NCBI GenBank assembly: GCA_017469355.1
Contig: JAFUGM010000031.1
Location: forward strand, 25,102-89,101
Reading direction: 5' to 3'
From: Solobacterium sp.
GTDB taxonomy: Bacteria; Bacillota_I; Bacilli_A; Erysipelotrichales; Erysipelotrichaceae
Length of the DNA: 64,000 nt
A program made the translations under genes and the position numbers. Numbering within the stretch: position 1 is the stretch's first letter; every line of letters begins with the position of its first letter. Positions 9,906 through 17,710 of the stretch are shown here, one piece after another. The notes beneath the pieces were generated by a model. That model worked only from the letters and a program-made list of their open reading frames with translations, was not told the DNA's origin and made no database searches.

Positions 9906-10568
9906 ATGAGCAGAATTCTGATTGTGGATGATGAAAAAAATATACGTGAAGTTGTACGCGAATACGCATTATTAAATGGCTATGAAGCAGATGAGGCAGA
10001 GGATGGACTGGAAGCGGTAGAGCGGGTGAAAGCCAATGACTATGACTGCGTCATTCTGGATATCATGATGCCGAAACTGGATGGCTTTTCTGCCTGCAAG
10101 CAGATCAAACTGATCAAGGATATTCCGGTGATCATGTTATCGGCACGTCAGGAAGAGTATGACAAGCTGTTCGGATTTGAACTTGGCGTTGATGACTATG
10201 TCATTAAACCGTTTTCTCCCAAGGAGCTGATGGCCCGGGTCAAAGTGGTGATGGACCGTTCCCGTAAAACGGAACGCAATGTACTGGAGTTTGGCGGATT
10301 GAAGATTGATGCGGCTGGAAGAAGTGTCAGTGTGGATGGGGAAAAGGCAAACCTGACTCCGAAGGAAATTGATCTGCTTCTCTATATGGTGGAGCACCGC
10401 AATACTGCCTTATCAAGAACCAAGCTCCTGGAAGAAGTCTGGAATTACGATTATTTTGGAGATGACCGTACGGTAGACACCCATATCAAGATGCTGCGGC
10501 ATAATCTTGGGCCATACCGTGACTATATCGTTACCGTAAGAGGAATGGGGTATAAATTTGAAGCTTGA
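9906..10568 (+). CDS. OmpR/PhoB-family response regulator
   Basis: DNA-binding response regulator of a two-component system. The receiver domain (1-115) begins RILIVDDEKNIREVV, has the phosphoacceptor Asp in DCVILDIMMPKLDG and the conserved Lys in DDYVIKPFSPKEL. The winged-helix output domain (about 125-220) carries LTPKEIDLLLYM and the recognition region RTVDTHIKMLRHNLG, ending in RGMGYKFEA. The ATG at 9906 is chosen over upstream in-frame codons because GAGGATG precedes it and the protein then starts like its family. It overlaps the histidine kinase by about ten bases. The signal sensed is unknown. Its position right after dnaE is probably only transcriptional. Confidence 0.93.
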   Translation: MSRILIVDDEKNIREVVREYALLNGYEADEAEDGLEAVERVKANDYDCVILDIMMPKLDGFSACKQIKLIKDIPVIMLSARQEEYDKLFGFELGVDDYVIKPFSPKELMARVKVVMDRSRKTERNVLEFGGLKIDAAGRSVSVDGEKANLTPKEIDLLLYMVEHRNTALSRTKLLEEVWNYDYFGDDRTVDTHIKMLRHNLGPYRDYIVTVRGMGYKFEA

Positions 10569-12021
10569 CCGGCATGGCATACGTTTTTCGATCTGGCTCG
10601 TATTCCTGTTATTTGCGGTAGGGGTAGTGCTGCTTATTGGCCTGCTTCAATTCTCTTTGATCAAGCCATACTACCGGAATAACAAGATACAGAACGTCAA
10701 AGAAGTCAGCGAGCAGATTCAGGAGTACGTCATCACTGACAATGGAAATACCGCGGCGATGAACCGCGCTTTTCAGGTGACTGTTGACAATAATGTCTGC
10801 ACGGCAATTTTCAATTCTTCTGGCGTAAAGGTCTATGCGTCTGACAGCCTTGGTTCAGGATGTGTTTTCAATGCAGGTTCCGTAACGGATTCTTCTGTCG
10901 ATACGACGGATGGGAAGGCACTTCGGGCCTTGCTTGAGTCTTCTGGCGGAGAAGCGAGCCTGAATCTTGTCAATGAGCGGACGGGACAGGATATGGTAGT
11001 CTATGGCCGCACCATTTCAATGAATATGGCAAGGTTCTATCTTTTTGTGACTTCACCGCTTGAACCGGTGGACTCCATCGTCAATTTCTTTGGCCGGCAA
11101 TATATCATTTATACGATTATCGTTATTTTCGCCGCATCGATCGTATCACTGATCATTGCCGGGTTGTTGTCTTCGCCAATCGTTAAAATGAGCAGTGAGG
11201 CGGGAAAACTGGCAGATGCGGATTATTCCTGCCACTTTGAGGGCGGCAGTTTTACCGAGACAAAGGATCTTGCCGGGTCACTTAATGAAGCGACAGAACG
11301 GCTGTCCAAGATTGATGAGCTGCGAAAGGATCTGATTGCCAATGTATCACATGACATCAAGACACCGTTAACTTCGATCCGTGCCTATGCGGAAATGGTG
11401 CGGGATGTTTCCGGCGATCGGCCTGAGAAGCGGGAAGAACATCTGAATGTCATTATTTCTGAAGCGGATTATCTGGATCATCTGGTCGTGGATATGAGTG
11501 AATTATCCAAACTTCAAAGCGGCACCTATGTTCTGAATCTTTCGAACTTCGATCTTGCGGAAGTGATACGAAATGTCGTGCGGCTGAACAGTGTCATGAT
11601 TAATGAAGGGAAGCTTCATGTGCATATCGAAACCCCTCATAGTCTTGTTGTATATGGAGATGAAACCAAGATTACCGAAGTGATCTATAACTTCCTTTCC
11701 AATGCGGTCAAGCACTCGCCAGCAGACAAGAATATTACGATTCGCGCCTTCATGAAGCCGGATGAAGAAACTGCCCGTGTTGAGGTAGAAGATGAAGGAG
11801 AGGGGATCCCGGAAGATCAGCTCCCTCTTATCTGGGACCGTTATCAGAAGTCCAGCCGTTCCTTTTCCCGATCCATGTCTTCGACCGGTCTTGGGCTTTC
11901 GATTGTTCGTGCTATTCTTGACAGTCACCATGCCCGCTATGGCGTATCTTCAACGATTGGAAAAGGATCGCTGTTCTGGTTTGAGCTGAACAGTCCAAAA
12001 GAACTGGAAGAGGATAACTGA
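10558..12021 (+). CDS. Sensor histidine kinase partner of the upstream regulator
   Basis: Membrane-bound kinase. TM1 lies at about residues 8-30 and an extracellular sensor domain of about 145 residues follows with no recognised ligand motif. TM2 is near 180-203 (IIYTIIVIFAASIVSLIIAG), then a HAMP-like linker. HisKA has the phosphorylated His in LIANVSHDIKTPLTSIRAYA, and HATPase_c has NFLSNAVKHS (N box), DEGEGIPEDQLP (G1) and STGLGLSIVRAI (G2). The start is a TTG inside the regulator gene, preceded by GGGG at suitable distance. No ATG gives a better N-terminus, so the exact start is uncertain. The stop TGA shares its A with the ATG of the next gene. Confidence 0.92.
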   Translation: MKLDRHGIRFSIWLVFLLFAVGVVLLIGLLQFSLIKPYYRNNKIQNVKEVSEQIQEYVITDNGNTAAMNRAFQVTVDNNVCTAIFNSSGVKVYASDSLGSGCVFNAGSVTDSSVDTTDGKALRALLESSGGEASLNLVNERTGQDMVVYGRTISMNMARFYLFVTSPLEPVDSIVNFFGRQYIIYTIIVIFAASIVSLIIAGLLSSPIVKMSSEAGKLADADYSCHFEGGSFTETKDLAGSLNEATERLSKIDELRKDLIANVSHDIKTPLTSIRAYAEMVRDVSGDRPEKREEHLNVIISEADYLDHLVVDMSELSKLQSGTYVLNLSNFDLAEVIRNVVRLNSVMINEGKLHVHIETPHSLVVYGDETKITEVIYNFLSNAVKHSPADKNITIRAFMKPDEETARVEVEDEGEGIPEDQLPLIWDRYQKSSRSFSRSMSSTGLGLSIVRAILDSHHARYGVSSTIGKGSLFWFELNSPKELEEDN

Positions 12022-12710
12022 TGGATTACCTGTTTGGAACCCCATTTGAACTGGAACAGGGGAAACACATGTATCACTTCAACAGTGACAGTGAACTGCT
12101 GGGGCGGTTTCTTAAACTGAAGAAAAAAGATCGCGTTCTTGATATCGGTACGAATAATGGCGTGCTGTTATGTTATGCCTCATTGTTTTCTCCTGCTTCG
12201 CTTACCGGAATTGATCTGTTTCCTGAGGTAATTGAACTGGCAGAAAAGAATCTGAAACGAAATGGGATTACAGCCGAGGTAACGGTTTCTTCGCTTCAGA
12301 CCTATCATCATGATCCATTTACGGCATTGATCTGTAATCCGCCGTTTTTTACAACGCAGAATGAACAGCTGAAAAATGAAAATCTGTTCATCCGGGCCGC
12401 CCGTCATAATGACAACCTTTCTTTAGCCGATCTCTTTACCCATGGCTCCAGGCTGTTAGAGACGGGAGGAACCCTTACCATGATCTATCCTGCGGTGGAT
12501 CGAGTATTGTTATTTCGTGAAGCAGAGCGTTATGGATTTCTGATGGCACGGATGGCAGATGTCTATGACCATCCGGATGGAGATTTGAAGCGGATCCTTG
12601 TGGAATTCCGCAAGGGGAGTGTACCTTCCGTTGTGATTGAAAGCGATCGGTTTCTGGATCGGCTCCACGATACCTCGCAAACCAATGGAAATCTGCCATT
12701 TTGTGATTGA
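12021..12710 (+). CDS. tRNA1(Val) (adenine(37)-N6)-methyltransferase-like protein
   Basis: SAM-dependent adenine N6-methyltransferase of the TrmN6/YabB type. The SAM-binding motif I is VLDIGTNNGVLLCYAS (near residue 40), an acidic loop follows (GIDLFPEVIELAEKNLKRN), and the amino-methylase motif IV is ICNPPFF (near 110). The N-terminal GTPFELEQGKHMYHFNSDS matches the start of the family, where a Tyr/His-rich segment precedes the fold. The length of 229 residues is slightly short. The usual Firmicutes partner genes (yazA and rsmI) are not next to it. It overlaps the kinase stop by one base, so it is likely made from the same mRNA. Confidence 0.85.
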   Translation: MDYLFGTPFELEQGKHMYHFNSDSELLGRFLKLKKKDRVLDIGTNNGVLLCYASLFSPASLTGIDLFPEVIELAEKNLKRNGITAEVTVSSLQTYHHDPFTALICNPPFFTTQNEQLKNENLFIRAARHNDNLSLADLFTHGSRLLETGGTLTMIYPAVDRVLLFREAERYGFLMARMADVYDHPDGDLKRILVEFRKGSVPSVVIESDRFLDRLHDTSQTNGNLPFCD

Positions 12711-12735
12711 CGCAGATTGTGATTACTGTTAATAT
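12707..12735 (+). promoter_or_regulatory. SigA-type promoter of the rplU operon
   Basis: TTGACG at 12707-12712, a 17-base spacer and TAATAT at 12730-12735. The -35 overlaps the stop codon of the preceding gene. Confidence 0.7.
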
Positions 12736-12741
12736 TTCTCT

Positions 12742-12847
12742 GTTTCAGTCCTCTTGAGTGAGGTCTGTAACCGCTCAGAACAGGGTTTCAAGTGCCAAAA
12801 GCCCCCTTAATGGCGCGTCTTAAGATATGCAGTCAGGAGGTGCAAGA
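12742..12847 (+). ncRNA. Probable L21-type leader of rplU
   Basis: A leader of about 105 bases between the promoter and rplU, with several G/C-rich inverted segments (for example CCTCTTGAGTGAGG near 12752-12765) and a strong CAGGAGGTG Shine-Dalgarno sequence at its end. Autogenous leaders in front of rplU are a known feature of Firmicutes. The assignment rests on position and apparent structure only and needs a covariance-model search. Confidence 0.5.
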
Positions 12848-13159
12848 ATGTACGCAGTTATCGAAACAGGCGGAAAACAGGTTAAGGTCGAAAAGGACCA
12901 GGCAATTTATGTCGAAAAGCTCAATGTTGAGCCGGGTGAGACCGTAGTATTTGACAAGGTTGTTCTTGTCAGCGACGGAAGCACAAAGATCGGCACACCG
13001 TATGTGGAAGGTGCCAAGGTTACCTGCAAGGTTGAGAAGCAGGGCAAGGAAAAGAAGATCCGTATCTTCAAGTACAAGCCCAAGAAGGGCAGCACACGCC
13101 GTCGTCAGGGTCATCGTCAGCCGTATACAAAGCTGATCGTCGAAGCAATCGAGGCATAA
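12848..13159 (+). CDS. rplU: 50S ribosomal protein L21
   Basis: Large-subunit protein that binds 23S rRNA. The 103-residue protein begins [18 protein letters not shown], the standard L21 start, and ends with the basic RNA-binding block [21 protein letters not shown] at 12848 is chosen because CAGGAGGTG lies just upstream and the upstream in-frame codons add non-conserved residues. It is the first gene of rplU-prp-rpmA. Confidence 0.98.
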   Translation: MYAVIETGGKQVKVEKDQAIYVEKLNVEPGETVVFDKVVLVSDGSTKIGTPYVEGAKVTCKVEKQGKEKKIRIFKYKPKKGSTRRRQGHRQPYTKLIVEAIEA

Positions 13160-13160
13160 G

Positions 13161-13472
13161 ATGATTCAGGCGGAGCTTACCGTTCACGGGTCAACGATCC
13201 GCTCGCTTGTGATCAGCGGTCACGCGGAGAGCGGGGAATATGGATCGGATCTGATCTGTGCTGCGGCAAGTGCCATTGCCTTCGGTATATGCAATACGCT
13301 GGATGAATTAGGCAGTACCGCAGAATGTGCGGTAAAGGACAATCGGATTGAAATTCTGAATTGTCCAGAGGATATCGTGACACAAACTGTCATGAATACA
13401 GCCCTGATTCAGCTTGAAACATTGCGGGAAGGCAGAAATCAATATTTAGACATAAGGAAAACGGAGGTGTAA
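13161..13472 (+). CDS. prp: Ribosomal-processing cysteine protease Prp
   Basis: Cleaves the N-terminal extension of L27 in Firmicutes. The catalytic His lies in [18 protein letters not shown] and the catalytic Cys in the same block (LICAAAS), the signature of the YsxB/Prp family. The length of 103 residues is normal. It sits between rplU and rpmA, as in other Firmicutes, and the downstream L27 carries the matching extension. Confidence 0.95.
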   Translation: MIQAELTVHGSTIRSLVISGHAESGEYGSDLICAAASAIAFGICNTLDELGSTAECAVKDNRIEILNCPEDIVTQTVMNTALIQLETLREGRNQYLDIRKTEV

Positions 13473-13476
13473 AACC

Positions 13477-13761
13477 ATGAAATTCACATTAGATATTCAG
13501 TTCTTCGCATCCAAGAAGGGTGTCTCTTCCACAAAGAACGGACGTGATTCCGCTGGAAGACGTCTTGGCGCAAAAGTCGCAGATGGTCAGTACTGCAGTG
13601 CTGGTTCCATTATCTACCGTCAGCGCGGTACTCGGATCTATCCGGGCAAGAATGTCAGCCGAGGCGGTGATGATACACTGTTCGCTACTGCAGACGGTGT
13701 CGTAAAGTACGAGCGTCTGGGCCGCGATAAGAAACAGGTATCTGTTTACCCGCAGGCATAA
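13477..13761 (+). CDS. rpmA: 50S ribosomal protein L27 with cleavable N-terminal extension
   Basis: Large-subunit protein near the peptidyl transferase centre. The N-terminus is [20 protein letters not shown]. The segment up to FFA is the Firmicutes extension removed by Prp, leaving the mature ASKKG or SKKG end. The core [18 protein letters not shown] and [20 protein letters not shown] are typical. The length is 94 residues. GGAGGTG precedes the ATG. A strong terminator follows directly. Confidence 0.98.
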   Translation: MKFTLDIQFFASKKGVSSTKNGRDSAGRRLGAKVADGQYCSAGSIIYRQRGTRIYPGKNVSRGGDDTLFATADGVVKYERLGRDKKQVSVYPQA

Positions 13762-13772
13762 CAGGAATGCAT

Positions 13773-13800
13773 AGCCCCTCACTTGCAGGGGCTTTCTTTT
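13773..13800 (+). terminator. Intrinsic terminator after rpmA
   Basis: Perfect stem AGCCCCT (13773-13779) with AGGGGCT (13787-13793), a 7-base loop and a T-rich tail. It separates rplU-prp-rpmA from obgE, though read-through is possible because obgE starts 19 bases later. Confidence 0.85.
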
Positions 13801-13818
13801 AGATCACGCGAGGTGAGT

Positions 13819-15090
13819 ATGATTGATTTTATTAAGATAAAAGTCAAAGCGGGTGACGGCGGAAAAGGATGTGTTGCCTGGCGTCATGAAAAGTTCTATG
13901 CCAATGGAGGTCCGTTTGGCGGGGATGGCGGACGCGGTGGTCATGTCTATATTGAAGTTGATACCAACGAAACCACATTGACCAAGCTGCGGTTTACCCG
14001 TTTGGTTAAGGCTGGAAACGGAGAGCCGGGAAAGATTAAGAAAATGCATGGCGCCGATGGCGAAGATGTAACGATCAAGGTTCCTCTTGGAACGATGGTT
14101 CGTAATGCCGCTAATGGAGACCTGCTGGCAGATCTTACTCGTCCCCATCAGATTGTCATGATCGCAAAAGGCGGAAAGGGAGGTCTAGGTAATTACCATT
14201 TCGCTACTGCCAGAAACGATGCGCCGGAATACGCTCAGCCAGGAGAAATCGGTGAGTCTTTGGAACTTCAGCTGGAACTGCGTCTGCTTGCGGATGCTGG
14301 ATTAATTGGGTTTCCTTCCGTTGGAAAGTCGACGTTTCTTTCTGTTGTGACCCGGGCAAGACCGGAGATCGCGGCGTATCCCTTTACAACCATCGATCCT
14401 AATATCGGTGTTGTTTCACTGCCGGATGAGCGTGGATTTGTACTTGCGGATATGCCGGGATTAATCGAAGGCGCAGCCGATGGAAAAGGACTGGGACATG
14501 AGTTCCTTCGTCATATCCGGCGGTGCCGGGTTCTCATTCATGTGATTGACATGAGTGGGGAAGAACGGGATCCCGTAGAGGATTATGCTATTATCAATGA
14601 GGAACTGGAACAGTATGACCCGGAGTTAAGGCTTCGCCCCCAGCTTGTGGTCGCAAATAAGATGGATGCGGAACTGGCACCGGATATGCTGGAACACTTC
14701 CGGGAACACTATCCGGATCTGAAGATCTATGAAGTGAGCACACTGCTCCATCAGGGATTGGATGAAGTGCTGTATGCGGCAATGGACTGCATCGAACAGC
14801 AGCGCGTTGTTGATGAAGCAAATGAACCGGAAGAAGAAGTTGTCGTTTACCGCTATGAGCCCAAACGTCCGGACTTCGAGATCAAAAATCTCGGGAACCG
14901 GAGATGGAAGGTGGAAAGCGCTAAAGTGGACCGCCTTGCGGAACAGGTCAATTTCGACAATGAAGATGATACGTATGCATTCGCCAGAACTCTTACCAAG
15001 ATGGGTATTGATCATGCGTTAAGGGAAGCTGGCTGTAAGGATGGAGATCAGGTCATTGTCGGAACCTATATTATGGATTTTACGGATTGA
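13819..15090 (+). CDS. obgE: GTPase ObgE/CgtA
   Basis: Essential GTPase linked to ribosome assembly and stress responses. The Gly-rich Obg fold is at residues 1-158 (KVKAGDGGKGCVAWRHEK, GGPFGGDGGRGG). The G domain is next, with P-loop GFPSVGKST, DMPGLIEGA and NKMD. A C-terminal OCT domain (about 345-423) follows. The length of 423 residues is typical. ATG at 13819 follows GCGAGGTGAG, and the upstream in-frame extension overlaps the rpmA terminator. ruvA follows after 14 bases. Confidence 0.97.
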   Translation: MIDFIKIKVKAGDGGKGCVAWRHEKFYANGGPFGGDGGRGGHVYIEVDTNETTLTKLRFTRLVKAGNGEPGKIKKMHGADGEDVTIKVPLGTMVRNAANGDLLADLTRPHQIVMIAKGGKGGLGNYHFATARNDAPEYAQPGEIGESLELQLELRLLADAGLIGFPSVGKSTFLSVVTRARPEIAAYPFTTIDPNIGVVSLPDERGFVLADMPGLIEGAADGKGLGHEFLRHIRRCRVLIHVIDMSGEERDPVEDYAIINEELEQYDPELRLRPQLVVANKMDAELAPDMLEHFREHYPDLKIYEVSTLLHQGLDEVLYAAMDCIEQQRVVDEANEPEEEVVVYRYEPKRPDFEIKNLGNRRWKVESAKVDRLAEQVNFDNEDDTYAFARTLTKMGIDHALREAGCKDGDQVIVGTYIMDFTD

Positions 15091-15104
15091 GTTGAGGAAA
15101 CATT

Positions 15105-15698
15105 GTGATCGCATTTATTAAGGGAACAGTACAGAGTTACGGCGCAGACTGGCTGATTATTGACCATGATGGCATGGGCTGGAAAGTCAGTTACGCACAT
15201 ACAGATAAGGTTCACCTCAATATGGAGGTGATGGTATTTACCTATCTGCACTATACAGAAGCAGAGCTTTCGCTGTACGGATTTGAAAGCCAGCAGGAAA
15301 TGGATCTGTTTCTGCGTCTGATTTCAGTAAAGGGACTGGGTCCCAAGACTGCGATGAACATGTTGGCGAAAGCCAGTGCTGACCGTATCATTACGGCTGT
15401 GGAAAACGGGGATGTGGCGATCCTGAAATCCATGCCGGGAATCGGTGCGAAAACAGCAAGCCAGATTGTACTTGATCTTAAAGGCAAACTGGTTCCGGTA
15501 GAACAGAAACAGAAGCAGGAGAAGGCAGATCTTCCCCTTGCGGTGGAGGAAGCGTGCGAAGGTCTTCGCACCTTCGGCTATAAGCAGCCGGAGATTAACG
15601 CCGCCGCCGATTATATGAAGGAACACCCACAGGAGACAACGGAAGATTATCTCCGGATTGGTCTCAAGTTCCTCATGAAACGAAAACTGGGAGGATAA
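15105..15698 (+). CDS. ruvA: Holliday junction branch migration protein RuvA
   Basis: Tetrameric junction-binding subunit of RuvAB. An N-terminal OB fold starts IAFIKGTVQSYG. Two helix-hairpin-helix motifs follow (VKGLGPKTAMNMLA and MPGIGAKTASQIVLDLKGKL), then a flexible linker and a C-terminal domain III that contacts RuvB (GLRTFGYKQPEINAA). The length is 197 residues. The start codon is GTG with GAGGAA upstream. ruvB follows after six bases. Confidence 0.96.
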   Translation: MIAFIKGTVQSYGADWLIIDHDGMGWKVSYAHTDKVHLNMEVMVFTYLHYTEAELSLYGFESQQEMDLFLRLISVKGLGPKTAMNMLAKASADRIITAVENGDVAILKSMPGIGAKTASQIVLDLKGKLVPVEQKQKQEKADLPLAVEEACEGLRTFGYKQPEINAAADYMKEHPQETTEDYLRIGLKFLMKRKLGG

Positions 15699-15704
15699 CT
15701 GCTT

Positions 15705-16721
15705 ATGAGTAATGAAAATGAACGGCTTCTCTCTGCTGTATCGGCAGGCGAAGAAGAGGAAAGCCTGCGCCCGCAGTCATTAGATGAGTATGTGGGACAG
15801 GATGCCCTGAAGGAAAACCTCAGGATATTCATTCAGGCTGCATTACAGCGGAATGAAAGTCTTGACCATGTGCTGCTCTATGGGCCTCCAGGACTTGGAA
15901 AGACGACGCTTTCCTACATTCTTGCGAATGAAATGCATACCGGCATCCGTGTAGCCAGTGGTCCAAGTATTGAAAAGGCCGGTGATCTTGCGGCGATTCT
16001 GTCGGTGCTGGACCCTGGTGACATTCTCTTTATTGATGAAATTCACCGGCTTCCTAAAGTTGTGGAAGAAGTGCTTTATCCGGCGATGGAAGATTTCTGT
16101 ATTGATGTCATCGTTGGTAAGGATTCAGGAAGCCGCAGTGTTCGACTGGATCTACCGCCATTTACGTTAGTTGGTGCCACGACGCGGGCTGGAGATCTTT
16201 CTTCTCCATTGCGTGATCGCTTTGGCATCGTATCCAAACTGGAGTATTACAATCATGATCAGCTGGCATCGATTGTAAGACGTACTGCCAGAGTGCTGAA
16301 TGTGAAGATCGACGAACCTGCGGTTTATGAAATCGCACGGCGCAGCCGGGGAACTCCCCGTATTGCTAATCGGCTCCTGCGTCGGATTCGTGACTTTGCG
16401 CAGGTATGGAATAACGGTGTCATTACCGATCAGATTGCCCAGGACAGCTTAGAGCGTCTGCATGTGGATTCCCTTGGTCTTGATGAAGTGGATATCCGCT
16501 ATCTTCGTGGAATCATTGAACGGTTCCGCGGCGGGCCGGTTGGTCTTGAAGCACTCGCGAATTCCATCAGTGAGGAAACAACAACGCTGGAAGATGTCTA
16601 TGAGCCTTATCTGATTCAGATTGGCTTTGTGAATCGTACCAGCCGGGGCCGGGTTGTAACGGATGCGGCATATAAGCATCTGGGAATTACGATTCCCGGC
16701 ACCAATCAGACCTTATTCTGA
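15705..16721 (+). CDS. ruvB: Holliday junction branch migration ATPase RuvB
   Basis: Hexameric AAA+ motor that drives branch migration. The N-terminal signature [19 protein letters not shown] is present. Walker A is [13 protein letters not shown], Walker B is [16 protein letters not shown], sensor 1 is [19 protein letters not shown] and the arginine finger region follows. The C-terminal winged helix has [16 protein letters not shown]. The length of 338 residues is typical. A terminator follows immediately. Confidence 0.97.
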   Translation: MSNENERLLSAVSAGEEEESLRPQSLDEYVGQDALKENLRIFIQAALQRNESLDHVLLYGPPGLGKTTLSYILANEMHTGIRVASGPSIEKAGDLAAILSVLDPGDILFIDEIHRLPKVVEEVLYPAMEDFCIDVIVGKDSGSRSVRLDLPPFTLVGATTRAGDLSSPLRDRFGIVSKLEYYNHDQLASIVRRTARVLNVKIDEPAVYEIARRSRGTPRIANRLLRRIRDFAQVWNNGVITDQIAQDSLERLHVDSLGLDEVDIRYLRGIIERFRGGPVGLEALANSISEETTTLEDVYEPYLIQIGFVNRTSRGRVVTDAAYKHLGITIPGTNQTLF

Positions 16722-16728
16722 TTCCATC

Positions 16729-16757
16729 AACCGGAGTAACTCAGGCTCCGGTTTTTG
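16729..16757 (+). terminator. Intrinsic terminator after ruvB
   Basis: Stem AACCGGAG (16729-16736) with CTCCGGTT (16746-16753) and a T-run from 16752. Confidence 0.85.
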
Positions 16758-16786
16758 AATGCCTGCTTCGTGATAGAATAAGGGTC

Positions 16787-17476
16787 ATGAGTGAAGTCAG
16801 TCCACGCAGTAAGCTGCGCATGATGAAACGCAGATACTTCATTACAACGATGGTGGTCTACCTGTTGTGTTTTCTTGTGGCTTATCTGATTGCGGAAGTG
16901 ATGTTCATGATTTTTGAAGTCAATCCATATCCCAGGCTTGTAGTTTTGATTCTGCTTATGATTCTAGACGGCATCTTAACGAACTACCTGATGAATCATC
17001 GCTGGGTCGAAAAGTGGAAGCGGGAAGCTCCGGATGTGCTGGATGCGATCCGTGCACCCGAGCCTGCCTATATTACACCTCCCGTTCTTCCTTCTGCGGT
17101 AACAGCTTCAGAGTCGAACGAACCGGTCAGATATCATCGTACCCAACATAAGGAACTAGAAGCGATGAAGAACAATGAAGCACCTTCTTTGGAAGCTGTA
17201 TCTTCAAAGCCTTCGAAAGACAATGAAACTGCATCTGCCATCCCGACTGCATTAGAAGAACAACCACATCGATTTTTTGCGCGTTTCAGAAAACAGAACA
17301 AACCGGAACCAGTTCCTGTTGAAGAAGAAACACCTAAGGAAGAGATGTCTTTGGAAACGGAACCTGAGAAGGAACCAGAGGTTTCTTCCTGGTCTGTTCC
17401 CTTTGACGAGATGCCGACGGAAGAACTTGAAACGGCGGTTGAAAAAGCCATGGATGGAGGATATAATCCTGAATAG
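16787..17476 (+). CDS. Unknown two-TM membrane protein with acidic disordered tail
   Basis: Not recognised as a named family. The 229 residues begin with a basic segment (RSKLRMMKRR) and two hydrophobic helices, about 18-43 (FITTMVVYLLCFLVAYLIAE) and 48-68 (PRLVVLILLMILDGILTNYL). A cytoplasmic tail of about 150 residues rich in Glu, Pro, Ser and Thr follows, ending with several acidic clusters. An extended -10 (TGATAGAAT, 16771-16779) ends seven bases before the ATG and no good Shine-Dalgarno sequence is present, so the mRNA may be leaderless. It lies directly upstream of the valS T-box with no terminator between. Confidence 0.8.
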   Translation: MSEVSPRSKLRMMKRRYFITTMVVYLLCFLVAYLIAEVMFMIFEVNPYPRLVVLILLMILDGILTNYLMNHRWVEKWKREAPDVLDAIRAPEPAYITPPVLPSAVTASESNEPVRYHRTQHKELEAMKNNEAPSLEAVSSKPSKDNETASAIPTALEEQPHRFFARFRKQNKPEPVPVEEETPKEEMSLETEPEKEPEVSSWSVPFDEMPTEELETAVEKAMDGGYNPE

Positions 17477-17479
17477 CGA

Positions 17480-17690
17480 AGATCGGAACAAGTAGGTTTG
17501 ATTCCCGTACTGATAGAGAGCTCTTGGCTGGTGGAAAAGAGCAGGCGGGGTGAAACAGAAGTCCTCCGTGAGCTGTTATTCTGAACCGAATCAGTAAGAT
17601 TAACCGTATCCGGCACGTTACGCCGTTTGAGAAGCAAGCAAGGTGGTACCACGCTGAAATCGCGTCCTTCGCAGGGACGTTTTCTTTTGT
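17480..17690 (+). promoter_or_regulatory. T-box leader of valS (Val specifier GTC)
   Basis: tRNA-sensing attenuator. The conserved T-box sequence CAAGGTGGTACCACG is at 17639-17653. It is followed by a terminator stem, CGTCCT (17663-17668) with AGGGACG (17673-17679), and a T-run. The likely specifier is GTC at 17561-17563 in the stem I internal loop, which matches a Val tRNA and the downstream gene. Uncharged tRNA-Val would favour the antiterminator. Confidence 0.9.
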
Positions 17691-17710
17691 TTAAGGAGGA
17701 AGAAGTAGAG

